From Gammaproteobacteria bacterium (GTDB lineage: Bacteria > Pseudomonadota > Gammaproteobacteria > DSM-16500): 16,512 nucleotides of DNA. Below, piece after piece: positions 1 through 7,507 of the stretch. How positions within the stretch are numbered: the stretch's first letter is position 1; each line of letters opens with the position of its first letter. Under the pieces are notes generated by a model, which worked only from the letters and a program-made list of their open reading frames with translations, searched no databases and had not been told where the DNA came from. The position numbers and the translations under genes were made by a program. The stretch covers positions 1 to 16,512 of the forward strand of contig JAJONP010000030.1 in the NCBI GenBank assembly GCA_021323555.1. The letters are read 5' to 3'.

Positions 1-288
1 GTTATTATTATCGGTGGTGTTTTGACGTTTGGCAGTACTGTCTATTACTGTGCGATGTCTAATCGTAAACAAAGTGCTTCTGTGCATCAAGATGATAACC
101 ATCAAGAGAGTATGTCCTCTGTGTGTTGTGGCTGCTTATACAGAGTTATTGGAGTAAGCCAACGGCCTTCACCTAAGGAACTAGATGAAAGAACTCATGG
201 TGCTTCTCGTCCCCAAAGCGCATCTAGCTCTCCGCAGGTTCCAGCCGATGGAGAACGTTTGCACGCGACAAATAGAGGAATCCTCTAA
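1..288 (+). CDS. C-terminal fragment of an unknown membrane protein
   Basis: The frame is open from the first base to a TAA at 286-288, so the gene begins upstream of the window. The visible part starts with a hydrophobic stretch (VIIIGGVLTFGSTVYYCA), the end of a probable transmembrane helix. A hydrophilic tail of about 75 residues follows, with a cysteine cluster (SVCCGC) and a Ser/Pro/Gln-rich end. I recognise no family. It converges on pgi with only 16 bp between the stop codons. A lineage-specific membrane or secreted protein is possible, but the fragment is too short to say. The reading frame itself is moderately sure; the function is unknown. Confidence 0.5.
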   Translation, partial: VIIIGGVLTFGSTVYYCAMSNRKQSASVHQDDNHQESMSSVCCGCLYRVIGVSQRPSPKELDERTHGASRPQSASSSPQVPADGERLHATNRGIL

Positions 289-304
289 AAATAGGGCTCA
301 GAAT

Positions 305-1957
305 TCACGGAAGCTTAGTGATATTTTTATAATATTGTATTAATCCCTGCGTTGAAGAATCGTGCGAAGCAGGGGAAGAGACATCTTCCGATTGCAATTC
401 TGCCAAAATAGGCGGCAATAAATTTTTTCCTAACTCAACTCCCCATTGGTCAAACGAGTTAATACCCCAAATAACGCCTTGAACAAATATTTTATGCTCA
501 TACAGAGCCAATAATGCACCTAGATTATAAGGCGTTAATCGATGCAAAAATATTATATTACTCGGGCGATTACCAGGAATCATTTTATGTTTAGCGAGAT
601 GCTCCCGTTCCGTGTCTGAAAGACTTTCCCCCGACAATTCTTCCAAGGCTTCCTGATAAGATTTGCCGCGCATTAAAGCTTTTGCTTGACTTAACCCACT
701 ACTCATCAAAATAGCATGGTGATGATCTAACTCATTTTTTTCTTTCCCAACTAAAACAAAATCCACAGGAATTAAATGTTGGCCTTGATGAAATAATTGA
801 TGAAACGCATGTTGTCCATTACAACCTTGCTCTCCCAAAATGACAGGCCCTGTTAAAAAATCAACGGCCTCACCTTGCTGCGTCATACTCTTTCCATTGC
901 TTTCCATATCCAATTGCTGTAAATGCAAACGCAAGTAACGTAAACGATGCGTGTAAGGGACAATGGCATGATGTGCCGAGCCAAAAAAATTAATATACCA
1001 AATACCTAATAATGCCATCAAAACAGGAATATTTTGATTAAATTCACTATAACGAAAATGCTGATCCATTGCGTGACCACCTGCCAGAAATTCTAAAAAA
1101 CGATCCATCCCGATCATTAAAGCTAAGGGCAATCCAATCGCTGACCAAATAGAATAACGACCACCGACCCATTCCCATAATGTAAATATATTTTCGTTGG
1201 GTATGCCAAATTGCAGAGCTTTTTCTGTTGCGGCTGTAATAGCAATAAAATGAGAAGTGACATTCATTGTTTTCATTTGTGCTTGTAACCACTGACGTAT
1301 TGTTTCCGCATGTGTCATAGTTTCTAATGTCGAAAATGATTTAGATGAAATAATAAATAAAGTGCTTTCAGGGTTAATTTTTTTTAATACATCATTCAGA
1401 TGCGCGCTATCAATATTCGAAATAAAATGACAATGTAAATCTGCTTGGGCAAAATCCGCAAGTGCTGCCGTTGTCATCAAGGGACCTAAATGCGAACCCC
1501 CAATACCAATATTTACAATATCTGTTATGGATTTCCCCGTAGCGCCTTTCCAAATTTTATTTCGAACCTTTTCTGTAAAAGCACGCATTTTATTTAAAGT
1601 CGTTTGTATATCCAAATTAATATTTTGACCATTCAAATAAATAGCTTCTGTTTGAGGTGCGCGTAGTGCTGTATGGAGTGCAGGGCGTTTTTCTGTACTA
1701 TTGACTATTTGTCCAGAAAACAAATCTTCTATTTTTTGCTTTAGACAAGAAGCATCTGCCAATTTATTTAATAAATGAAGGGTTTCGGGAGTGATTCGAT
1801 TTTTTGAATAATCAAACAATATTTCTTCAAAAATGAAGGAAAAACGGGAAAACCGTTCAGGGTCAGCTTTAAACCACTCGTGCATCTGACAAGATGCAAT
1901 CGCTTGCTGATGCGCTTTTAATGCTTGCCATTCAGGTTGTTCAGTCAGTTTTTTCAT
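305..1957 (-). CDS. pgi: Glucose-6-phosphate isomerase
   Basis: Cytosolic enzyme interconverting glucose 6-phosphate and fructose 6-phosphate in glycolysis and gluconeogenesis. The protein matches Pgi over its whole length. From the ATG at 1957 it is 550 residues, close to the E. coli length. Numbered from an upstream in-frame TTG at 1999, the signatures are GGRYSIWSA (279-287) and FDQWGVELGK (516-525); the probable catalytic residues are Glu366 in MESNGK, His397 in NGQHAFH and Lys525 at the end of VELGK. I prefer the ATG at 1957 because the product then begins MKKLTEQPEWQALKAHQ, which lines up with the usual Pgi N-terminus; the 14 extra codons from the TTG do not look conserved. Divergent from the zapA cluster. 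Confidence 0.97.
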   Translation of the reverse strand: MKKLTEQPEWQALKAHQQAIASCQMHEWFKADPERFSRFSFIFEEILFDYSKNRITPETLHLLNKLADASCLKQKIEDLFSGQIVNSTEKRPALHTALRAPQTEAIYLNGQNINLDIQTTLNKMRAFTEKVRNKIWKGATGKSITDIVNIGIGGSHLGPLMTTAALADFAQADLHCHFISNIDSAHLNDVLKKINPESTLFIISSKSFSTLETMTHAETIRQWLQAQMKTMNVTSHFIAITAATEKALQFGIPNENIFTLWEWVGGRYSIWSAIGLPLALMIGMDRFLEFLAGGHAMDQHFRYSEFNQNIPVLMALLGIWYINFFGSAHHAIVPYTHRLRYLRLHLQQLDMESNGKSMTQQGEAVDFLTGPVILGEQGCNGQHAFHQLFHQGQHLIPVDFVLVGKEKNELDHHHAILMSSGLSQAKALMRGKSYQEALEELSGESLSDTEREHLAKHKMIPGNRPSNIIFLHRLTPYNLGALLALYEHKIFVQGVIWGINSFDQWGVELGKNLLPPILAELQSEDVSSPASHDSSTQGLIQYYKNITKLP

Positions 1958-2087
1958 GGGGCTAGGATACCTGATTTTTAGGATAGGGTGTAGGGGCAAG
2001 GGAAGTTCACGACAAGGATTGCGTTCGTCCCTATAACCAGAGTAATATGAAAAACACTATTGTGTGTGTCATGTAAAGGTGCTTAGC

Positions 2088-2273
2088 ATGGAAGAGCTAT
2101 TCCAACGTCTCGATCAGCGTATTCGTACACTGCTGCAGAAATTTGAACATGTACAAAAAAGTAAATTGTCACTTATTCATGATAAAGAACAGCTGCTGGC
2201 CAAACAGAAAGACATCACCGCACAGATCGAGACGATGATTACGCAGCTTAAATCAATGGAGGGATTGTTGTAA
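2088..2273 (+). CDS. Small coiled-coil protein upstream of ZapA (TIGR02449-type, ZapB-like)
   Basis: A 61-residue protein that is almost entirely one amphipathic helix with coiled-coil spacing of Leu and Ile and many Lys/Gln/Glu. It has no signal peptide and no membrane segment. Such small proteins lie immediately before zapA in many gammaproteobacteria (family TIGR02449, described as resembling the division factor ZapB); a role with ZapA at the Z-ring is inferred from position. The ATG at 2088 is chosen because AAAGGTG stands about 8 nt upstream; an upstream in-frame GTG at 2064 lacks a good ribosome site. Its TAA shares one base with the zapA ATG (TAATG), which suggests coupled translation. 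Confidence 0.75.
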   Translation: MEELFQRLDQRIRTLLQKFEHVQKSKLSLIHDKEQLLAKQKDITAQIETMITQLKSMEGLL

Positions 2274-2569
2274 TGGTTGGTCAAATGGAAAAGGCATCCA
2301 TAGAAATTTTAGGAAAAAATTATCAAGTCCATTGCCCTGCAGCAGAAATCAATGCATTGCAACGGTCAGCGAAATATCTGGAAGCAAAAATGAGGGTTAT
2401 GCGCGAGTCAGGCGTATTGAATATGGATAAAGTTGCAATTATCACTGCGCTAAATATTGTGCATCAGCTAATGACGCTTGAGCAACAAAAGAACCAACAG
2501 ATGGAAATATTGCATCGGCGTTTAGCGAGTTTACAAAGTAAAATAGAAAGCGCTTTAATGATGGAATAA
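2273..2569 (+). CDS. zapA: Cell division protein ZapA
   Basis: ZapA binds FtsZ in the cytoplasm and bundles its filaments at the division site. The 98-residue product has the family layout: an N-terminal globular part (SIEILGKNYQVHCP, then EINALQRSAKYLEAKM) and a C-terminal coiled coil (about residues 65-95) that forms the tetramer in known ZapA. A GGAGGG ribosome site lies 9 nt before the ATG at 2273. A second in-frame ATG at 2285 (MEKASIEIL) would also give a normal ZapA N-terminus. It follows the small coiled-coil gene with a one-base overlap and precedes fau by 4 nt, so the three are probably one operon. Confidence 0.9.
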   Translation: MVGQMEKASIEILGKNYQVHCPAAEINALQRSAKYLEAKMRVMRESGVLNMDKVAIITALNIVHQLMTLEQQKNQQMEILHRRLASLQSKIESALMME

Positions 2570-2573
2570 TCTT

Positions 2574-3173
2574 TTGCAAACCAAAGAAGAAATGAGAAAA
2601 ACGGTACTTACAAAGCGCCGAGCGATTACTAAAGATACACGCGCAAAGGCCGCTAATGCAGGGTCAAGATTATTACTAGCCCATCCTGTATTTACCGCTA
2701 GCCAACATGTCGCATGTTACCTAGGTCAAATAGATGAATTTGACTGTATGCCTATTATTGAAGCCATTTGGCAACTAGGCAAAAAATGCTATTTGCCTAT
2801 ACTTCCTTCACACCAGGAAAAAACATTGAAATTCGCCGCTTACCAAGTTGATACTTTATTGCAACGTAATAAATATCATATTTTTGAACCCGTCAATAGC
2901 GAAACTATTACACCTGAAAAACTTGATTTAGTCATCGTTCCCTTAGTCGCTTTTGATTTACACGGCCATCGCATTGGGATGGGAGGCGGGTACTATGATA
3001 GGACCTTTGCTTTTAAACAAAAAACTGCTTTTATCACACAGCCTTACTTATTAGGATTAGCCTATGAGTTACAAAAACTACCTGCATTGCCTTATGATCC
3101 GTGGGATGTTTTACTTCAGGGCATTATAACGGAAGAAAAATTATATGATATTACGCCTTTGCCATTTCAATAG
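2574..3173 (+). CDS. fau: 5-formyltetrahydrofolate cyclo-ligase
   Basis: Converts 5-formyl-THF to 5,10-methenyl-THF using ATP, returning this folate to the one-carbon pool. The hallmark is GMGGGYYDR at residues 135-143, the phosphate- and folate-binding loop of the family, preceded by LVIVPLVAFD. Basic residues near the N-terminus (RKTVLTKRRA) match the usual ATP-binding start. The first possible start is a TTG at 2574; the ATG at 2592 has an AAGAAG stretch just upstream. The longer form aligns better with E. coli YgfA (EIRKMIRQRRRAL against EMRKTVLTKRRAI), so I keep it with some doubt. Only 4 nt separate it from zapA, and its 3' end overlaps the convergent permease gene by 23 bp. Confidence 0.93.
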   Translation: MQTKEEMRKTVLTKRRAITKDTRAKAANAGSRLLLAHPVFTASQHVACYLGQIDEFDCMPIIEAIWQLGKKCYLPILPSHQEKTLKFAAYQVDTLLQRNKYHIFEPVNSETITPEKLDLVIVPLVAFDLHGHRIGMGGGYYDRTFAFKQKTAFITQPYLLGLAYELQKLPALPYDPWDVLLQGIITEEKLYDITPLPFQ

Positions 3174-4743
3174 TGTTTCCAAAAATTCCTGGTTCAATAC
3201 TCGATGCCATCACTGCTCGATTTTTAACAGCGAGACCCAATATTATTAAACTAAAAATACCAATGACTAAAAAATCCCAACCGAAAGGAATAATATTTTT
3301 TCCGCCAAACGCACCTAGATAAGAAATTAACACTAATCCCGATAAATAAGGCATGACCCAAATTGCTGATTTTAATCCTAACGCTATCCCCAAACGACCA
3401 CGCAGCATAGCGAAAATAAAAACAATCCCTCCCAGGCTCATTGCAATTGCTAATTTATAAATGGTTTCCCAGCCTGTCCAATAACTCAGTAAATTACAAA
3501 AATAAAATGCGAGAGGGCAAATAAGATAAGCCGCTGGCAATCGAAAACGGCGTTTTTGCTGTGGCAATTCTAATCGCATACATAATAAAGCAATAGGGCC
3601 CATGGCATAAGACAATACCATGCCGGACACTAAAAAACTCACCATGGCTTGCCAGCCTGGCAAGGGTAAAAACAATAGCATCCCTAATATAAAATTGGCT
3701 CCAATCGCTGCTACAGGAAAATTTTGCTTATTTAAGTGAGATAACCACTGCGGCAAATAACCCATTCGACTCATCGCATATAAAATACGCGCTGTTGATG
3801 TGACATAAATTAATGCAGCGCCAGAGGGCGAGACTACTGCATCCATATATAATAATTTGACTAACCATACCAAACCCAATGCTGCTGCTAACCCTGCAAA
3901 AGGTCCAATGTCCCCCACAAAACTTAAATGGTTCCAGCCATGGGCTAGCAAAGATGGATCAAGAGCACCGATAAAAGCAAATTGCAGCCCCAGATATAAT
4001 AATAAACAGCATACAACAGACCCCACGATAGCAAGAGGGATTGCAATGGGGAGATGAGTTGCCTCCCCTGCTAATTCCACTCCATGTTTAAATCCGGTAA
4101 AAGCAAACGCAACGCCTCCCGATGCAACGGCTGTTAAAATAGCTTGCCAGCCTGTGATAGAAAAAGGAAGCGTAGTCAACCCTCTAAAATTAGAGGTATT
4201 AAATTGCGTATGAATCAATGCTAGCACTGTTAAAATAATCACAGCTATTTTAAATATGAATAAAATAAAATTAAATCGGACCAAGCCCTTATAACTCGCA
4301 ATATTAATAACACAAAAAGAAAACATTAATATAATAGCCCAGAGATAGCCTATTCCTGTGAGTGTTGACACGCCGTTTTTTGCATAAGCGAGTGATGTGA
4401 AATAAGTAGAGGCATATTGCAAGATGGCTTGTACTTCAATAGGTGCCATTGTTAAAGCAGATAACCAAGCAATCCAACCTAAAATAAAACTGGTAAAAGC
4501 TCCATGACTCAGTTGCGGAATTTGAGCTGTACCACCCGCCACTGGAAATAAAACAGAGACTTCAGCAAATGTTAAAGCGATTAATACAGTCGCTAGCCCG
4601 CCAAGCAACCACGCAATCAATGCACCCGCACCTGCTATTTTAGCTGCGTATAAAGGCGCAAATAGCCAGGCGGAGCCGACCATGCCATTGATGCTTAACA
4701 TGAGTAAGTTCACAGGAGTGAAACGACGATGCAGTGCGATCAT
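3151..4743 (-). CDS. APC-superfamily amino acid permease
   Basis: Inner-membrane secondary transporter, probably importing an amino acid with protons. The 530-residue product is hydrophobic throughout, with roughly 12-14 predicted helices. The first helix carries SINGMVGSAWLFAP (residues 17-30), the unwound substrate-binding segment typical of APC transporters. Around 213-236 it reads FAFTGFKHGVELAGEATH, the helix-6 region that normally contributes to the substrate site. Its length and first helix recall the aspartate/proton symporter YveA group, but I cannot assign a substrate. The ATG at 4743 has AGGAAG about 9 nt upstream. It stands alone between the convergent fau and the end of the feo operon. 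Confidence 0.85.
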   Translation of the reverse strand: MIALHRRFTPVNLLMLSINGMVGSAWLFAPLYAAKIAGAGALIAWLLGGLATVLIALTFAEVSVLFPVAGGTAQIPQLSHGAFTSFILGWIAWLSALTMAPIEVQAILQYASTYFTSLAYAKNGVSTLTGIGYLWAIILMFSFCVINIASYKGLVRFNFILFIFKIAVIILTVLALIHTQFNTSNFRGLTTLPFSITGWQAILTAVASGGVAFAFTGFKHGVELAGEATHLPIAIPLAIVGSVVCCLLLYLGLQFAFIGALDPSLLAHGWNHLSFVGDIGPFAGLAAALGLVWLVKLLYMDAVVSPSGAALIYVTSTARILYAMSRMGYLPQWLSHLNKQNFPVAAIGANFILGMLLFLPLPGWQAMVSFLVSGMVLSYAMGPIALLCMRLELPQQKRRFRLPAAYLICPLAFYFCNLLSYWTGWETIYKLAIAMSLGGIVFIFAMLRGRLGIALGLKSAIWVMPYLSGLVLISYLGAFGGKNIIPFGWDFLVIGIFSLIILGLAVKNRAVMASSIEPGIFGNTIEMAKA

Positions 4744-4787
4744 AACAAGTATCTTCCTAATATTTGTTCAGAGCTATTTCAGTTCTT

Positions 4788-5006
4788 TCAAACCCATTCA
4801 TATATTTCAGTCAAAAGCGGGCTGCACTCCTGACACTTTACACCACATTTCGGCGTTTTCAAACATTGTCGAACTTTACCTTTACGAATCCAATGTGCCA
4901 ACATTTGACGTAGCAACATCGAATCACAATTAAAATAGGTGCAAAGACTGGATAGACTTGCCATTTTTACTTCTGATAAATAGCGTTTAATTTCAAGCAA
5001 GCTCAT
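4788..5006 (-). CDS. feoC: Small Feo protein FeoC, winged-helix with Cys motif
   Basis: A 72-residue protein beginning with a winged-helix-like region (LLEIKRYLSEVKMASLSSLC), followed by four cysteines in CLKTPKCGVKCQEC and a C-terminal aromatic (YEWV). This is the FeoC pattern; in enterobacteria and Klebsiella FeoC binds the cytoplasmic side of FeoB and carries an oxygen-labile iron-sulphur cluster that protects FeoB from proteolysis. Here the four Cys could ligate a cluster, which is inference. It starts inside the 3' end of feoB (14-nt overlap), so it is translated as the last gene of feoABC. Sequence conservation is weak in this family, so position and cysteine spacing carry most of the call. 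Confidence 0.82.
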   Translation of the reverse strand: MSLLEIKRYLSEVKMASLSSLCTYFNCDSMLLRQMLAHWIRKGKVRQCLKTPKCGVKCQECSPLLTEIYEWV

Positions 5007-7131
5007 AATGATCTCGCATAAGATTTTTTACCTCCAGCCTACCTGCATACATTCGCATTCCATATATTACCATTAAAAAAATGCTGACTATACTCAATAC
5101 CCACAAGAACGATGCCGTAGGATGCTGAGCCCAAGTCGCCAGTTGATAAAAAATGACTGCTGCGCCATACGCAACACCTGTTGTCCAACACACTGAAAAC
5201 ATCGTCCATCCACGACCCATTTCATTCCACATGGCCGCGGTTGTTGATACGCAGGGAACATATAACAATATAAATAAAAGATAGGCGATTGCACCCGCTT
5301 GTCCATCAAATTGTTGTGCCATGACACCATAAACTCCTTGAGATAAGCTCGCCAAGTGCCCTACCTGGCTATATAAGGCATTCAACGTACCAATCACCAC
5401 TTCTTTCGCTAATACGCCCGTCAATAAACCCACCGTTGCAGGCCAATTTTCTTGATGAATCCCCATGGGTGAAAAAATAGGTGTCAAGGCCCGCCCCAAG
5501 GTAGCTAAAAGCGAATGCGCATCACCGCCATTCCCTAATAGACCCAGCAACATACAAACAGGCACAATTAATTTTCCCGCACGCCAGATAAATCCCTTTA
5601 AGCGCTGCCAGGCATGCAGTCCTACAGTACGCATCCGAGGGAAATGATAAGCAGGCAGTTCCATTAACAAAGGCGCGGATATACCTTGTAATACTGTTTT
5701 ACGCAATAACAATCCCGTCAATAGAGCGGCTGCTATTCCAATTAAATAGAGCATAAACACAATATTTTGGCCGCCCACAGGAAAAAAAGCAGCGACAAAA
5801 ACCGCATAAATCGCTAAGCGTGCGCCACAAGACATGAAAGGACTCATCATCACAGTAAGAATCCGGTCCCGTTTATTTTCCAATGTGCGCGCCGCCATTA
5901 CCGCAGGCACATTACAACCAAAACCGACAATTAAAGGCACAAATGATTTTCCAGGCAATCCTAATACCCGCATTAAACGATCAACCACAAAGGCAGCGCG
6001 GCTCATATAGCCTGAATCTTCTAAAAAAGCGAGAAATAAAAATAAAGTACCCATCACGGGAATAAAAGTCACGGTTGTATTAATTCCTTTGCCTACCCCA
6101 TTCGCCAATAATGTAATCAGCCAACTCGGTGCATGAAGCTGAGCTAAGCTATGTCCCATACCTTCTACAAAAATAGTATGACTACTGAGATCAAAAAAAT
6201 CTTGGAATGCTCCACCTATATTGATAGAAAATAAAAACATGCAATACATCACGCTTAAAAAAATAGGAATCCCCAGGACGCGATGCAACACAAAACGATC
6301 AATAAAAGATGTCACTGTTGTTTGCTGTTCTGTCGAGGTCAGAACACAACGCGATAAAAAATCATGAATAAATGTATAACGCGCATCGGCCAATAAAATA
6401 TCACTGTCTTCGCCTAAAACAGAATGAATATCTTTTTGGTAATGAGATATTTTTTCCAAAAGTGCTGATGGTACAAATTGACGGGCAAATATATCGTCCT
6501 CTAATAATCGCAGTGCCAACCATTGATTTTCCAATGGAAATTCAACAGGAATATCGCGAGCGATTTCATTGGCTGTATTTAAAATAAAATCAGGATAAGG
6601 CATTCTAAACGGATGCCGAGGTTGATGAAGGTCGATGGAAGAAATTATTTTTTTTAATTCACGAATGCCTTTATTTTTATTAGCTTCCAGCATGACGACA
6701 GGACAATTCAATTCCTGAGAAAATTTTTCGACTAAAATTTTAATTTTTTTTGAACGCGCCACATCCATCATATTCAGCGCAAGAATTACAGGTACACGCA
6801 TTTCGAGGAGTTGCAGTGTTAAATATAAGCTACGTTCCAGTTGGCTTGCATCTAAAATATTAACGATAACATCGGAATGACTTTTTAAAATATAATCACA
6901 AGCAATGCTTTCATCAATAGAAGATTCTTCCGACACACGAGTCAAAGAGTAAACCCCTGGCAAATCCACCACTTCAATTGTTTTTTCCTGCCATTCAAAA
7001 AAACCACTTTTGCGCTCAACCGTCACCCCAGGCCAATTCCCCACACGCTGCTGCTTGCCTGTCAACGCATTAAAAACCGTGCTTTTACCACAATTAGGAT
7101 TTCCGATGAGACCCACCATCATCGCACTCAT
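4993..7131 (-). CDS. feoB: Ferrous iron transporter FeoB
   Basis: Inner-membrane Fe(II) uptake protein with a cytoplasmic G domain. In the 712-residue product, G1 is GNPNCGKS (10-17), G3 is DLPG (56-59) and G4 is NMMD (120-123). A helical spacer (about 170-265) leads to the membrane part, which holds both conserved gate repeats: GFGCNVPAV near 403-411 with SCGARL at 434-439, and GVLAKEVVIGTLNALY near 572-587, followed by CVSTTAAMWNE near 627-637. It is slightly shorter than E. coli FeoB (773) but complete. The start is fixed by an ATGA overlap with the feoA stop; in-frame Met4 and Met5 are alternatives. Expression is probably Fur-controlled through the site before feoA. Confidence 0.97.
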   Translation of the reverse strand: MSAMMVGLIGNPNCGKSTVFNALTGKQQRVGNWPGVTVERKSGFFEWQEKTIEVVDLPGVYSLTRVSEESSIDESIACDYILKSHSDVIVNILDASQLERSLYLTLQLLEMRVPVILALNMMDVARSKKIKILVEKFSQELNCPVVMLEANKNKGIRELKKIISSIDLHQPRHPFRMPYPDFILNTANEIARDIPVEFPLENQWLALRLLEDDIFARQFVPSALLEKISHYQKDIHSVLGEDSDILLADARYTFIHDFLSRCVLTSTEQQTTVTSFIDRFVLHRVLGIPIFLSVMYCMFLFSINIGGAFQDFFDLSSHTIFVEGMGHSLAQLHAPSWLITLLANGVGKGINTTVTFIPVMGTLFLFLAFLEDSGYMSRAAFVVDRLMRVLGLPGKSFVPLIVGFGCNVPAVMAARTLENKRDRILTVMMSPFMSCGARLAIYAVFVAAFFPVGGQNIVFMLYLIGIAAALLTGLLLRKTVLQGISAPLLMELPAYHFPRMRTVGLHAWQRLKGFIWRAGKLIVPVCMLLGLLGNGGDAHSLLATLGRALTPIFSPMGIHQENWPATVGLLTGVLAKEVVIGTLNALYSQVGHLASLSQGVYGVMAQQFDGQAGAIAYLLFILLYVPCVSTTAAMWNEMGRGWTMFSVCWTTGVAYGAAVIFYQLATWAQHPTASFLWVLSIVSIFLMVIYGMRMYAGRLEVKNLMRDHYELA

Positions 7132-7361
7132 GCAAGTACCTCTTCTAATTGCAAAACAGCCGCTTCATTTTTACGCAAAACTAAAGCAAAACCTCGTACA
7201 AATATTTCTATCGGATCACCTAAAGGCGCTATTCGAGTTACGGTCAGCTCAGTGCCTGGAATTAATCCCATAGAAACAAGACATTGGCGGTAAGATTTAT
7301 CCCCTTTCCCAAACCTCACAACACGTGCTTTATCACCGATTTTCATGTCTTTTAGCTGCAT
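7128..7361 (-). CDS. feoA: Ferrous iron transport accessory protein FeoA
   Basis: A small SH3-like cytosolic protein that works with FeoB in Fe(II) uptake. The sequence MQLKDMKIGDKARVV, LVSMGLIPGTELTV and APLGDPIEI is the FeoA fold signature, ending in LVLRKNEAAVLQLEEV. The reading frame is open further upstream (ATG at 7406, TTG at 7418), which would add up to 19 residues. I take the ATG at 7361 because the 77-residue product has the normal family length and N-terminus; its ribosome site is weak, and a good GGAGGA lies near 7394-7399, so the true start could be a little upstream. Its TGA overlaps the feoB ATG by 4 nt. Confidence 0.92.
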   Translation of the reverse strand: MQLKDMKIGDKARVVRFGKGDKSYRQCLVSMGLIPGTELTVTRIAPLGDPIEIFVRGFALVLRKNEAAVLQLEEVLA

Positions 7362-7424
7362 GTTAGCCTGCAATAGCAAATAAGGCCTAGTATCCTCCGT
7401 AAGCATTATCTTTGTCAATGCAAT

Positions 7425-7439
7425 TGAGAATTATTATCA
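7425..7439 (-). promoter_or_regulatory. Fur box before feoABC
   Basis: On the minus strand this reads TGATAATAATTCTCA, matching the 7-1-7 Fur consensus TGATAATnATTATCA at 13 of 14 defined positions. Its place just upstream of feoA is where Fur represses feo in other gammaproteobacteria when iron is plentiful. It also lies about 19 nt upstream of the -35 of the divergent gene, so it might act on both. Binding is inferred from the sequence alone. Confidence 0.8.
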
Positions 7440-7457
7440 TTTAGAAAGAGCTTTTTA

Positions 7458-7487
7458 TGGACAACTCCTATTAAAATGGATTATACT
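7458..7487 (+). promoter_or_regulatory. Putative sigma-70 promoter of the first paralog gene
   Basis: TGGACA (7458-7463) and TATACT (7482-7487) are separated by 18 bp. The -10 with its flank (TATACTCGC, then CCT and ATTAA) recurs before the second paralog gene as CATACTCGC, and that shared sequence supports its being functional. Confidence 0.5.
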
Positions 7488-7507
7488 CGCGCCTAATTAA
7501 GTCATAT

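Noticed and set aside
275..285. Small palindrome GAGGAATCCTC at the end of the first gene
   Set aside because: Five-bp arms with a 1-nt centre; likely chance and too small for a terminator.
2570..2573. 6S RNA locus at its usual place between zapA and fau
   Set aside because: The gap is 4 nt, which cannot hold it.
3857..4057. Short frame antisense to the permease gene
   Set aside because: Shadow of the APC permease; its Pro/Asn/Lys-rich product looks like the complement of membrane-helix codons.
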